DNA from: Lineus longissimus
Lineage: Eukaryota; Nemertea; Pilidiophora; Heteronemertea; Lineidae
Direction of reading: 5' to 3'
Assembly (NCBI RefSeq): GCF_910592395.1
Contig: NC_088318.1
Coordinates: 18,166,349 to 18,230,348 of the forward strand
DNA length: 64,000 nucleotides
The translations under genes were made by a program, and so were the position numbers. Below the pieces are notes generated by a model. It was not told where the DNA came from. It did no database searches and was given only the letters and a program-made list of their open reading frames with translations. Position 1 is the stretch's first letter. Every line of letters begins with the position of its first letter. Shown here piece after piece: positions 30,501 through 45,500 of the stretch.

Positions 30501-33500
30501 ACTCCTCTAACCAGAGGGTTCAGCCACATGGCCTGAAGGAGCTCCCCGGACTCTCAATCCAAAAGCTTGCCTCACACATCAAACAAAGGATACTGCGACA
30601 TAGGCATATTAGGTTCTCACGTCACAGGTGTTAGAAGTACTGGAGATCGAGCACTTGAAGAGGAGTATCTCTAAAAATCAATTGGTAATATCCCATCCTA
30701 TGTGATGTCTGTCCGTGATGATATACTAGACATGATAAGTGTTGCTCTTCATCACGTGTGATAGGCCTAGATGTGTCCACAGATGAGACAAACTGAAAAA
30801 CGGAGAACTCGTGCCACTCAACCCATAGATGAGCACTTACATGAGCCATTCAATTGGAAGTCTTTCAAAACAGAGTGAATGCCAATTTCAAGGGTTGGAG
30901 TCAGCAGCGGACTTCTCACACTATTATGCATACACGCATTTAAATGACAGTAAATTATGCCAAAAAACTGTTCCTAGAAGATTTCAAGTAATAACCCACA
31001 CTTGAGCAGTATCGGAGATAAGCCACCGCCTAAGTGAACACCCGCGAAGTACCTCTTGACTCCCATTTGCTAAAACACTACATTACGCTGCTCGAGTCCA
31101 AGTGATTCAAGCCAAGATTTCCAGGCTAAAAGTCATAGTAAACATTGCCTAATCCATTGAATGATTCTGAAATGAGAAAAGAACATTGGTCTTTTTTCAT
31201 CAAACTTGCAAAGTGTACTTTATTTAGCATATTAACTTTTAGACGGAGATGTCACACATACCAATCATTGAAGGAGACCATTTCTGCGCACATTGGAAAA
31301 GACAGATCAACTTCCGGCAGAACGGCTTATGTTTAGGGCTCATCTATGGGTTGAGTGGCACGAGTTCTCCATTTTTCAGTTTTCTGTCTCATCATCATTA
31401 TTATCATAATGCAACAAAGATGCTGGTTTGAAGTACCAAAAGCGAAACGATGTCAAGGAGTGCTCCGCTGATGACCAAGAGCCACAATCTTGTTACTCTA
31501 TTGTTGTGATAATGCTGTGGAGTAGTTGGCTTCATCTCAAGTATTCAAGACTTCTTCTCAAAAGTACGCAAGTTGTGGGCCAGTGATAGCATGTAGGTGT
31601 TTACCGAGTGGGCTGTGAAAGAGTTAAAAGGGATATGAACATGAATACCACCGTTCCATTGTCCTAATGCGCAATCATAGAGGAACAGATGATACATAAT
31701 GCCACTGGACTAGATGAGCAGCGAGACATGGACAACTGCACCGGGGAAAGAGAGGGTCAACCCAAACGATCAGTTCAATACCGTCAACACAAACCACTGA
31801 AGAGCTGTCAATGGAAAACTTCATTGAAGAACGAAGGAGGTATGACGAGAACCATTTTGATGTCCTCCAACCTCCCTCTATCAAAGAGAAAAGTGTGGTA
31901 TACCCTCATAAAGCGGGTAACATCACTCATGGACTCTACCTTAGATGGGAGAGCAAATAACATTCCCCTAGAAAGTGAAAATGACACAGAAATATGTCAA
32001 TATTCAAAGAGGCTAGTAGCGGTTGAGGTATTTTCCAATTGGTGTCTTTCTGTCAAAGAAGTCGGCTGAAGAGTTCTTTAAATTTCTCATCACTTTAAGA
32101 ATGGGAGAAAGTACTAAGAGATACAGTGAGAGCTTTCATGAGTTCTTTCTTGAGATATGTTTGCAGTTTGTCAGCAAGGATTCTAGCATGCTGGTTTTCT
32201 GAGTGTTGTCGAAGAAGTTCTATAAGTCTCCAGTTATTTTGGAATGGGAGACACAGACCTAGAGACTTAGAATGATGAGGACTCAGAGACATAGGAGGAG
32301 GACCAAGAGACATAGAATGAAGACCCGGAGACATTGAATCAGGACCTAGAGACATAGAATGAGAGCCCAGGGACATTGATTCAGGACCTAGAGACATAGA
32401 ATCAGGACCTAGAGACATATAATCAGGACACAGAGCTGCAGCACAACTTGCACTCTGGACGCCAGGCAATAGTTTATATTTCTTTCCTTGTTACAACAAG
32501 AGTACAAACCATTCTGTCGCGGCTCTCAAAATGGCCAACTTTTATTGAAGAGTCACAACTCAATGTGATCTGCACGTGTTTCATCGCCTGAGCTGAAGTG
32601 AATGCCGCTTGTTGACTTGTTGAAGTTTTTATTATGTGTTGATGGGACATACTTGCCGATAGTCGGAGATGAAGTCTAGCGGCAGCGAGACCACTGCCAG
32701 CTGCTGAAGCCCTGGCACAGCAAGAAGCTTAAACCACTAACATATTCTCAGTCAAAGCTGAGTCAAAAATTCATCTAAACCGTTTCAAACTTACTTGCTC
32801 ATGCTTCTTAAGATGGCTCAGCCTAGCAAATGCTTTCTCACAGAACTGGCAGGCATACGGGTGACTTTCATCAGTTCCGACAGAAAACGGGATCTCACTG
32901 TCCGCAATTTCTGACCCCGGTGAGAATGGTGAGGGATGGAATGCCATTGGGCTCTTCCCAGTATCTGATGACAGGGGCGTTGAGGAACGGGAGAGTGTCC
33001 CATCATCAAGGCCAAGGGGGCTTTCATCACAGCTATCTGGAAGTAGAGAGAAGAAGGAAAAGGTTTATACGAGGTCTGGGATTGAGGACTGGGAAGATGC
33101 CCATCAGTCATCACCAAGGCCAATCTGCTATCAGGAAGTTTTTGCAAAATCCACAGAAATTTAGGAGTCAACAGTATTCAGAGCAAAACATTTCCTTGTC
33201 CGAATACAACCTCTTACCAATCTGCCCTGACTTTAAACACATATCTTATATTCTCCCAATGACATGTTCACTTTATCATTCCAGTCCCAATGGACGCAGA
33301 ATTCTCTCCTAAAATACTCATTACCATCGCAACTTGGGCCATTTAAAATTCAAATACGAAATCATAGCGTACCTGAAAGAATTCTATACTCAAGTTGCTT
33401 TGAATCATACTCGGGTTGCTTTGAATCAGATAGAATTTTGAACGTCTTTACCAGAGTCTCAGTGGGATTTGGGCGATTCTAATAACTTGGTCCGGTCACC

Positions 33501-36500
33501 CCAGTGGTGATTATCTCACTTATGATATCGGGGATGGATTTGGTGTGTGTGTGCACACCCCCAATTTTTCACAAGTTCAAAATTCTGAAAATTTTCATTT
33601 TGAAAAGAAAAAAAAGTGAAAACATTTTTGGACAATGACCAAAATTGAAATGCTCGACAATGGAGACCTGCCTTTCTAACGACAAAAGGTTGTATTGCTA
33701 TCCAGCTTACTAAACTGAGGTCATTTACAGTCTGTGGCCATCTAGAGCCAATCACCTTTCAAAGTCATACAGCTAAGGATATAAACAGAAACGACCTCAT
33801 CTTAGTATGAAGAGTGCTGCCACCTAGGGATTAGAGATGTCCCACTTCACCGTTATTTAATTTCACAGTTGGCAAATTGAGACACACTCATTACACCTCG
33901 GAGACTTACAAACTGCATAAGAAAGTTTTTTACGAGCCGAAAACTGTCCAGTTTCGTGGTTAGAGTCAGGAATGGAGAGAAAAAAATCGACGACAGACTT
34001 CTTTTTCTGACATATTGACCTGAACGCTAAAACTCTCTTGGGGGCGGCAAGATGATTAAGTAACGAACCTGCATTGGGAAACTTTCGTAATCACCAAAAT
34101 ATCATAGAGTTGGACCACTGGGGATTTGAAGTGTTAGTTCCAACAGCTATTTTCCATAACGCAGCCTTTAATCATATAGGTTTGGAAGCCCGTGGGACGG
34201 AGCGCTGTGGTGTAGGTATGCCATGGTACGGGAGCCAAGGGTTCAGGGGACATGGCCATGTTTAGCAATGCAAAGCTTCTCATCCTCGTACTGATGGAGC
34301 GTGCCTCCGAGAGCGATAATCTATCACGTTCTCCCTGAATGTCAAACACCTTAGAGACGTGGCGCAATGTATGAGAGCGATGTTTCCGAGATAGGTTTTC
34401 TATAAAAAACGGTCCAACATCCATCCAAGTCGCAGAGAGTTCAAAGCGTTTTCAACCCGGTGATGAGCTGCGTTGGTATGGGGACTTGGGACAGAATTGG
34501 TTGGTAAGTGAACCAATACCGCTGGGGAATGCCGTTGTTTTCATCACAAGCCGTCAGCCAATCAAACACCCGCGTCTATGTAATGACCTGGCCCTAAAAA
34601 ACGATAAGCGGGAAGACTTCTGCTAACTAGGGAGATTGTTGAGGGCAAAACTGGTATCGACTTTAACAACATGTTATCAGATGAGAATACTCCATCAAAA
34701 CACTAATTAAAAAACATAATTCTCCAAGAATTGGAAAACTTTGGTATAAAAAGATGAGCAAGAGTGGATTTCATTCCACTGTATACTGACTACAGTATAT
34801 GTCATGATGTACAGCAAGCATGACGTCTTATCTCAGTCAGTATGAAGGGGCCAATTCATTGTCAGCTTGTTACAAATAAACAAACTTTTGAAGGAATAGT
34901 AAATGTCACAACAAAAAGAAGAAAATTATCAACTATTGTTTACAAATACAAAATCGCTCTGTGATATGATTAATAGAACAAAAATCAGAAGTTGTTGCTA
35001 TTTCACTTACAGACACTATATTGAAATGACACGACTCTTTAGAATGATATTACTCGGTAAACGTTTTGATCCATCCCAGGACATTTGCAGATAGCAACAG
35101 GCAATCCGCCGGGCTTTGACGCAGACTAAAATCATGAATATCAGTCCGTCGGTCAAAAAGTTCTGTTGACAATATGCCCATCATTGCAGATGACTGAGTA
35201 TTAATTTTCAAATGGATTTCCATGATATCCAAGTGCTGACATGGTATCAACAGTCCCAAGGCATATCAGCCATTACAATAACGTACAACCCTCGCGCGAC
35301 ACGGCACACTATCGTATATTTTTCCTGTATTGTCCAAACTCTCCCAAGAAAGGTTTATACCCATACACCACTTTGGCTATTTCAATATATTCTTACATAA
35401 CAATGGTGAATATTAATGTAGCCCCACATCGCTGATGGCAGCTCTTTCTGGAAACCTCATGATAATTTCGCAAATTAAGAACACGGTACTTAAGCGTAAT
35501 GGACGCCATTGTCTGTGGACGTTGCGATGTTATGGAGTTATGTCGCCGTGGGTTTTCAACAAAAGGTGTCACCGAACGCCTTCCGGAGTGATCTCTCTCA
35601 AGATTAGCCCACTCTTTTAGGGGCTTAATGAAACATGAGGTCAAACCCCGAAACAATCCTATCCCATCATTCCTGCATCCTCCTCAAGACTCGCGTTTGT
35701 TTGACAAGAATGTGATACGTGTCCTGAGGGTTGTTTTTCTGGTATCTTTCCTTCCATACAGGGTCCACATTATATAGCCTAATGCGCTAAGTTGCTCCTA
35801 GGCTAAGCTGACCCATGATCTTTGTGGCTATCTCTGATAACAGTCATTCTTTCATGGTGACGTTTGTATCTTTGGCCCAAAAGTTAGTTCCGCCCCCAAT
35901 GAAAACTCACAAATTGTAAGATACTTTTATGTATTCAAATTCCCAATTGGTAACAAAGTAGTGCTCCTGGCTTTTTAAGTCAGACTGTAGGATATTCCTT
36001 ATACAGATGAATCATTTAAGGCATTAGATTGGATAGCATATTTGACTCTTGCGGAACTGCCAGCAAAACATGGTGGTAGATGAGTTGCAGGAGATGGGTC
36101 TAACACAATGCCACCAGTGGAGTCCTCTAAACACAAACTTCCTGTGCCCAGTATGATCGAGAACAGCATATCCCATGACACCAATATTCCTGGGCATCTC
36201 TCCTTCAGACAATGCTGGAGGTGTCACACCAGTTCTTCTTTGACTCGATGTGGTGCTTGCAGAGGAGATCTTCAGGAGATGGTCATACCTTGATGCTGCC
36301 CATAGAGTCCCCTAGACACACTGATTGCAAAGTTCTTGGTCCCAGTATTGTCGCAAGCAGCACACCTTCCAGAGCTGCCAATACTCCTGCTCATCTCTCC
36401 ATTACACGATGCTTAAGGTGTCACACCTCGTCACCTCAATGGACCACTCTTTTTCAAGTGCTCTTCAAAGTTGAAGCGCATGTCTGCTTCAAGTGTTGAA

Positions 36501-39500
36501 GATGCCTCCATATGTCTGCATTCTCCATCTTCTCAATGGATCTCTTCGTTGGAGTGGAATCGTTTTGTTCAAGTTGTTATCTTGGGTTATGGATAGCATT
36601 GTGATCAATATTTCGAAGTTACGGATAGCGGATAGCAATATTTTGAAGCTTTGAATGTGGGGTAAAGACAGTACTTTGAAAAAGCATGACAGAGGGTAGG
36701 GCTTTGACTCTTTATGAAGCTGTCCAAGTTATAAAAGGAACATTTACTCAAGTTGCCATCTTTATTTATGCCCATAAAGGAAACTGTTGCGTTCCATATT
36801 TTGAAGTTTTAGTGGTTTGGGTGATGAATGTATTGGAGTAGTGGTCCACATCAGTTGGTACACATAGCCAATTTCAGCGCTCTGATGAGACATGTTACAT
36901 TACACGACATACATGTCACAAGCAGTGAAAGGATTGAGATAAGTTGTGCCCCAAGTTCTCATGACATCTTGATCCAGGGAAACAACACAACACAGAACCC
37001 AAGGAACGTTAAATGTGAAACTACCAGCAGGCAAAACTTGAACTGAGAAAGCCAATTCCCTATTTCAATGGACTATTATAATCGTTTAATGGCGTTTACA
37101 AAACCCTCGTCCTCAAGAGTGGTCCTTCGTCGACTGGATGCTGACGTCTTGTCATTTTTACTCCTCGAGTGGTGTGTGCAATTAGGTAGGCCAGGTACTT
37201 GGGTCCTCCTTACAGGTCACCCAGTCACAGCCTTGATGGGACTCTACATGCCATGCTATGACTTTCAAGGCAAAAAGTAATGATCGTTTATATTGTTGTT
37301 CCTTTGCTCTTGTGTCTCAGAATGGGTATTTGCACAGTTTCATCATCGTGATGCAGTCGAAGGCTGCAGTTGAAGGCCCTATGAAGATCCTGGCATCCTG
37401 AAAAAGACCATTCTCCCCTCGAAAAAGGTCCCCCAGCAGCAAGACGTAGTGGGACATCCAGTTAAAATCATTTCTATGAATTGCTTTTCTCAATGTGCCT
37501 ATGTCAATTTCCACTCACTGAACAGTAAGTTCTCTGACTCATCCACACATCTCAATGATTGTCAACAACCGTCCTAACTATTCACTTATTCCAGTCTTCA
37601 AATAATCTGCCATGTTTATTTATTGCTTCTTGACACTTGTGTATAAAATTTGGCTTTTGTTACATTTGAGAATACACTTTAGGCTCAGACTTTTTTAGAA
37701 TACACTTTAGGCTCAGACTTTTTTAGTCACTTTGACCTGCGGTCGTGATGTTGCTGGTACCATTTGGCTAAATGATTCTGACTTTAGCCAGCAGTTGACA
37801 GTCTACAATAGGTTACAATACCTTCCTTTCTCTTGTATTGACTCTCAGGTACAAAGTAACTTGTGTTTTTCCAAACAATGAGAGCACTTCCATTGTCATC
37901 CTCGGCAAGCACTTGTTCCTTACCAACTATCAACTGAGAGAGTGAAAAGTGACCTACAGGCAATGATGAGAAACGTTGATTCGTTATCTGCAAAATCACG
38001 AAGGATTCAGCTCCAAATCTCAGAACAGTCCGTACAAACCAGAACCAGAACAGATCAATACCAATATCTATAAGCAAAGAAAACATGAAAAGTATTGCAC
38101 CCAGAAACAGGGTCTTGACCAACATCATTCACACCCTATCACAACATTGCACCAAATGCCAACACTGGAAGATCGCTCCTTTCGATATGGTCATTGTGTA
38201 ATGCGGCAAACTGTCATTTTATGATCAGATGCATCGACCATGTCATCTACATAACTGTTGTACCTTTCAACTGAACTTGACCTAGAAGGCATATACATTA
38301 GTAAAGAGAATATAATAGATTATGTGACACAAATGTTGACAATGTTAACTCGGAACCAACTCTTATCCTAGTTGAGAAGTGAACACTTGGCACTGAAAAA
38401 GTGACAAGATTCCGCCGCCTAATATTTACCAAATAGATTGCGACATTGATGTTTCGTTGAATCTGGAGAAGAGTGCATAGTGGGTTTTTAGTGTATCTTA
38501 AGCCACATAGCACTTCTGTGGAAAATGCAAGGCAATTTTCACATCATTATACCATTGAGGCGGTACGACTGTTTTATTCGGAGTCTTTTTTGCTGCAGCA
38601 CGCATCGATGAACGAAATCTGCGTGATGCCAAGTGCAAAATAGTTTCGGTCAAGAGTGCTTGGTGTGTTTTCTCAGCTCTTGATCATTCTAACAACAGCA
38701 CAAACGACAATATTCTGTTAACGTTTTTTTTCTCCATTTTTTCTTTGACCACATTTTGTATCGTCCACTCGAGATGACAGAGAACATGCGACCAGGACAT
38801 GGCAGTGTAAATGGCAAAAAGCGTACAACAAGGAAAAGCTGGTTACGTGAGGATTTCTTTGTAGCCTACAGTAGCCCAAGTAGCTGAAAAAAGTCGCATA
38901 GCCACACACCAGTAACCAACGAATTTGTACCAGAATTTTTATCAGTAATAACTGCACACTTGGGACAGACTCAGGTTAAATTGTGTCCATGATTACCACC
39001 GACAGGACAATAATTTTTTCACAATCCAAATTTCGATGATGGTGACACATAAAGTGCCATGATGGCACAGTGCCTAATGACCTCGTGGCAAGGTTGTTGC
39101 TTCTCATCTACCAATCTGCTAATCACAAAAACTTGCATTTTTTCTTTTTTTATAGAATGACTGAAAGAAAGTGAGGACGATATTTTGTCTTACGAGTGAG
39201 TACAGATGTCCCAATCATCCTCCAGTTAGTTGCAGAGACGGCACAGAAGCCATCAGATGGATAAGACCTTTAGGAAGAGACAGACATGCTAAAAGATGGC
39301 AGTGGGTCAGAAATGGTCTATGAATATCAATATTCATCCCTCCCAGATTCCAATCCTATCGTGGTAAAACCTAGTTGTTAGAAAGCATGTTGGCTTGAAA
39401 CATCGATTTGACCTGCTGTTATATGTACACTGGTACATAAGACAACATGTGAACATGATGAGCCAACATGCCCTCAAACAACCAGGCCCTAGCTGCACCT

Positions 39501-42500
39501 CCCCCATCATTGAACATGATGAGCCAACATGCCCTCAAACAACCAGGCCCTGCACTTCCCCCATCATTGAACATGATGAGCCAACATGCCCTCAAACAAC
39601 CAGGCCCTGCACCTCCCACATCATTGAACATGATGAGCCAACATGCCCTCAAACAACCAGGCCCTGCACCTCCCCCATCATTGAACATGATGAGCCAACA
39701 TGCCCTCAAACAACCAGGCCCTGCACTTCCCCCATCATTGAACATGATGAGCCAACATGCCCTCAAACAACCAGGCCCTGCACCTCCCCCATCATTGAAC
39801 ATGATGAGCCAACATGCCCTCAAACAACCAGGCCCTGCACCTCCCCCATCATTGAACATGATGAGCCAACATGCCCTCAAACAACCAGGCCCTGCACCTC
39901 CCCCATCATTGAACATGATGAGCCAACATGCCCTCAAACAACCAGGCCCTGCACCTCCCCCATCATTGAACATGATGAGCCAACATGCCCTCAAACAACC
40001 AGGCCCTGCACCTCCCCCATCATTGAACATGATGAGCCAACATGCCCTCAAACAACCAGGCCCTGCACCTCCCACATCATTGAACATGATGAGCCAACAT
40101 GCCCTCAAACAACCAGGCCGTGCACCTCCCCCATCATTGAACATGATGAGCCAACATGCTCTCAAACAACCAGGCCCTGCACCTCCCCCATCATTGAACA
40201 TGATGAGTCAACATGCCCTCAAACAACCAGGCCCTGCACCTCCCCCATCATTGAACATGATGAGCCAACATGCCCTCAAACAACCAGGCCCTGCACCTCC
40301 CCCATCATTGAACATGATGAGTCAACATGCCCTCAAACAACCAGGCCCTGCACTTCCCCCATCATTGAACATGATGAGCCAACATGCCCTCAAACAACCA
40401 GGCCCTGCACCTCCCCCATCATTGAACATGATGAGCCAACATGCCCTCAAACAACCAGGCCCTGCACCTCCCCCATCATTGAACATGATGAGCCAACATG
40501 CCCTCAAACAACCAGGCCCTGCACCTCCCACATCATTGAACATGATGAGCCAACATGCCCTCAAACAACCAGGCCCTGCACCTCCCCCATCATTGAACAT
40601 GATGAGCCAACATGCTCTCAAACAACCAGGCCCTGCACTTCCCCCATCATTGAACATGATGAGCCAACATGCCCTCAAACAACCAGGCCCTGCACCTCCC
40701 CCATCATTGAACATGATGAGCCAACATGCTCTCAAACAACCAGGCCCTGCACTTCCCCCATCACGCTAGTGTCTCAAATTCAACTCCGGAAAGCGACCAA
40801 AGCAAAAATAAAATCCTGTCTACAGAGATGGCCGATGTAAGCTTGTCATCTTCCGGGACACCCACTGGGAGAAAGCGGATTTCGTAAAAGCTAACTTTTA
40901 AAGGATTATACTGATATTTAGTTGAGTTTTCAGCACTTAAAAATATCATGAGTCACAAGTGACAGGCAAGCTTACATAATATGATTTTTTGAAGGTATTT
41001 AAAAATATCTCTAACAAAGAGGCTAAGAGCACTGAACTTTATAATCTGCGAGGTCCCAAGAGAATGTGACAGCATCAAAACTTAGTTGGTTTCATGCTCT
41101 AAATGACACATTTTCATGTACAATTTATACACATTGATGCACTGGTTTTAAAGAGTAAAGATGTGATGTCGTTAAGCCTGTGTAACGAGGGATCTGGTGT
41201 TCACTTGATCAAATTGCGTGGGTTTTCTGCTAAGGCCTGTGTCCCATTTTATCAGTAGGGACAAAAATCCAACAGATCATAAGCAGAAATTTAGCTAAAG
41301 AAATCTCAGTAGACAATATCGTAGTCTTTCCCAAATAGTATCTCTGTTGCACTGCATACAGGGTCCCGCGACGATGCAATTCAAATCACTGTGGCATGTG
41401 ATCATGACCAAAACATACAACATGTATGAAATGTAAAACAGATACATTTGCATCAACTGCCTAAAAAAAGAAATTTCTCATTTGTGAAAACATAATCAAA
41501 GTGAAAAACAGAAAGTCATGAGACACTCGAGCAAATAATTGACATCATATCAGCGAGGTTAATTTTGGTTAGAATGCTGATATTATTACAACATTCCGAA
41601 GTATTCTTCAGTCACTGGAGGAGGGAAGAACCCATGTTCGTAATTTACTTGTCGAGGACACTTGGCGTATTTTCGAAAACACTTGATTCATCCTTACGAC
41701 ACATCTGGGGCAAAATGTGACAGCGAGGGGATAATTCCAAATCGCGTAATTTCAGTAAATCAATGTTGTTGATGCTGTAATAATGTGTGAGTTAAAGTGA
41801 TTGTACCACGGCATTCTGGTTGCGACTGAGAGTCGGCAATGAACCTCCAGCAAAGATGAAGCACCATCAAGATGTTATCTGTGGTTACGACGGCCAAGGG
41901 TCGTTGATCAATGTTATGCGGAGTTATCATAACTGGTGAAAGGGATGCATCTTCACAGCGCAATCAGCTGAGTTGTCCTCGATTGGTAAGGTTATTACAC
42001 AGATAGTGTCAAAGATTTCAACATGACCATTTGTTTGAAAACTTCCTGATTCCTAACACGTTCTACACGGACCATGAGACAAACAAAGTTTGACATATTT
42101 TTCAAAATCACCTCAGGATTTCAAGAGTGATGAAAGGATCATACAGCAACAACAGATGACAAAGAAGGAATCTGATAGTCAAAAGTTAATCCAAGGATTT
42201 CCATAATTTTGCCACGACTGCCTTGCGCAGTAGGGGGAGGCCAACAGTCGTTGCTTGGGACAGCATCCATCTGTCTGCAGTGAACCCATGGGGGACACAA
42301 TCGCAAAAATACCATAGGTCGATTCCCAGCCGGAAAAACTCCATCTCGATCTCACTTGGTGCCATTCAAAATCACTTTCCCGGTAACAATGATTCAACAA
42401 AGCTTGGGCCCATTCTGAACAATTTCGGTGTTAGAGAAAACTTACAAATTGCTCTCCCGCTGAGTAATTCTCACTCTGGAACAGATAGTAGCTATTCTCT

Positions 42501-45500
42501 CCGTTATTCTCTTGATATTCCCTTGTTTTCATGAGCAGTTATAATTGTGCTTCTGCAACATAGGGGTTCTTTCTTTAAATGTGAAAAGATTATGCTGGCC
42601 TTTACATCTCAAGGCCCAAATTTTGTTTTCAATTGTTACTGGTGTTTGTGTGATGTTCCGTGTATCACCGGTGAGGTGCTCCTGCCACGTGGCCCGTTGC
42701 ATAGGGTAGGATGCCGTCCTAATTATGATATCACGTTCAACACCTGGATTAGTATGACAACGAACTATTCATAATCATGCCTTACTGGGTATGAAACCTA
42801 CAATTGGACCTATCCACTTACATTGGGCATTCTGAGACAAACTGAGAGAATCTGTTGGGGGCAGAGTGTGTCATCCTTCAAAGACAGCAAGTTCTTTCGA
42901 TGCAAAGATTTTGCAGTCTTTCAATAACGTAACAGGATGTTACTAGGTGAGACCTGAACTGACAGTAACCAGCGCAAAGCTCTTTCTTGACCGAGTTTTT
43001 TGGTGCCGATACTTTCTCTGAACAGAAAGTTCAAGAAATGATAGATAAGGACTCAGCAGTACTAATTACACTTGGTCTATCTGCATGTGTTGATTAATAT
43101 TTCTTGCAAGGAGTTGGAGTGGCCAACTTATAAGTATAATCATTCCGTATTGGAGGACTTCTCTCTTCTTTACGTAACTACTCTACCTTCCGAGTCTCTT
43201 GAGGGGAGCTCCGGCTTGTTTTAGTGGTTTCCAAACGCTGTAATTTGTCTTTAACGCAAAACTTGAGCACGAAATTATCGCTCAGAAAGCTACACTTGAT
43301 CCTCAAAATACTTACAGGATTTCAATAACATAGTTTATTTCTGCATTCTTTTCAAGAACATTTTAGCCTAACAAAAGAATAGGTCAGGGGAGGTTGATGG
43401 GGACAACCCCATGACCATCCAAAATGCAAACTTGATAATGGGAGTTACAGTACACAAAGATGGTGACGTAAAACATGGACTTGATATGAAACAAATTGAT
43501 TCCGGACAAGTCATACATGGGAGCACGGACAGCTGGTGATGTCTAAACAGGGACTTGACTTCGGTACGAATATTGCAAACTGTACGCAGCGGTCAAGAGC
43601 TTACTTCTGAAACATGGTTATCTCTGACAGATGATGCTTAGCCTCAGGAAACGCACTTGACCATCAAGCCGGGTGTCAGAACCTTTCTCAAGCCTCCTTC
43701 CAGCTCTGTGAGTGGTGCTTCAGTTCCTTGGTAAGCGCTACCCACTGGGCCAGTGGACGAGGGCCGCCTACACTAGAAGGGGAAATTGGAAGGAAACATT
43801 CTACTCAGACATCCTGAGGAGATGCTTGAGTAATGCCTCTGATTCACTGTGATTGGCATAGCAAAGCAAGACTTGATGCTTTGGTTGTCGCTGGCTTGAT
43901 GTTGGGGAATGACTTTTTCATAAAGTTATGGAAGGAGTCATCATATACCCGCAACACATGTCATTCAATACCATTGACAACATAGCCACAAGGTGATTTT
44001 CCATCTTCAGTGATTGCCATAATACTGTGATGGCTAAATTTTCCTCCAGTCCAGCTTACCAGGGGTTAAAATGTTAAACATATGGGTTAAACAATTCACA
44101 ATACCTCAGGCAGCAGCCTGCACCCGTGCCCTGGCCTAATCAGTCGAAACATGATATATCGCGCCGAACACCGCGATCTCACTCGCGAGTCATGCTTCCA
44201 CCATCCCATAATAGCCGAGAGTGGTGCTTGAACCACCCAAACCCAAGGGGTAGATCCACCCATAATAGCAGCATGGCAATACTAATGGCCGCGCTGGATC
44301 CTTCGCTTGCTCAAGTGTGGAAATACGCGCTTAATTTACCTAACTAATAGCAAATTTTCAATCGAGATGAAAGAGTAAATTGTCCAAGTGAAAGGCTACA
44401 CATTCATTGCCCACTTGCTATAGTGTGACCTGGACATGTTTCGATTATTTCTATAGTCTATTTGATACTGATAAAAGCGGGGAGATCGGGAGCGTGGATG
44501 TTACATGAAATGCCGGGGGGAGTGAGGTCCACGCTCCCAGGAGACGTAGCCACGTTCCATACAAATTCACATAAAGTAAGTCGCTACCTCAGGGAGTGTT
44601 GCTTAGCGATACAGCACATGAAATTTATTATGTCCACGTTTCAACTCCGCATTGAATTGAATGTACATCGGACTACAGGTTATACCAAGTCAGAAAAATG
44701 AAAAATCAATTAATTTAATTAGACTTAGTTATTGAAGGTAAAAGGTCACTGGTGGATGTACTATAGCAATGGAAATACTAGTGACAATATTGAATAGATC
44801 TTAACACACTCCTATTTTTAAATATGTACCATTTCTCTGCCATCAGTTATTCATATTTAGTAAGAATCTGAACTAAATAACCAACTGGGGGTTAATTCTC
44901 ATACATACTTTCATTGATCTCTCCCAAAGGATGAGAAAACTTTTGAAAGAAAAAAATCAAAAAAAAAATTCTCTCGAAATTTACAATCCTCAAGGAATTG
45001 TCTTGATAAAACGTAACTAAGATTGAGAATAAATGATTCCTTCGGGGCTTTATGATAATCTTTTGCCTGTGATTATAATAAATTGAAAGTAATATGCATG
45101 TTTCGAAAGGAGCCAAAGCAGTCGAAACAAAAGACAGCTGATTTTTTTCATGAGTTCAATCGGGTTTTTTTCTACTGATCTGCTATTTCTTTCAAGAAGA
45201 TTTTTAAAGGGTTTATGTTTTGTCATTGACAAAATGTTTCCAGGGAAAAGCTGTATTTTAAGTGATATGAATTGAACTCCACTCTGCCATAACACTGCCC
45301 TAACGGGTGATAATACAGAGGAACCTTTTTAGCAGACACCTCTGTTTGCTGGAAGAGGAAACCCTCTGTATTTGGGACAGGGACTTTGGTTGGAAATTTC
45401 TATGCATTATGACCTCTAACAGGACACCTTCACTATCAAGGACACCATTTGTTAGTTGTCCTTTATCTTACATGTCATAGAGAGGCCCTCTTGTACGACA

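Larger units (their letters stand above)
28214..32794. other. Intron of the ZNF423-like gene (4.6 kb)
   Basis: It contains a three-unit tandem repeat (28464-28930), a tRNA-derived SINE (29420-29660) and a 21-bp minisatellite (32255-32427). I see no gene in the remainder. The 126-codon and 124-codon frames at 31689-32069 and 32095-32469 have no family features. Confidence 0.5.

Noticed and set aside
32095-32469. Minus-strand 124-codon frame with MSLGPDS repeats
   Set aside because: A 21-bp minisatellite in an intron; no splice sites fit it to the zinc-finger gene.
34738-34760. TATA-like 'ggtataaaaag' as an intragenic promoter
   Set aside because: A single motif in AT-rich intron with no downstream exon or other promoter feature.
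39455-40763. CRISPR-like array
   Set aside because: The units are directly abutting with no unique spacers, and the genome is animal.
39395-40840. 481-, 433-, 260- and 137-codon open frames on both strands
   Set aside because: They are created by a stop-free 57-bp minisatellite whose length is a multiple of three. The flanks have no gene signals and the region is intronic.
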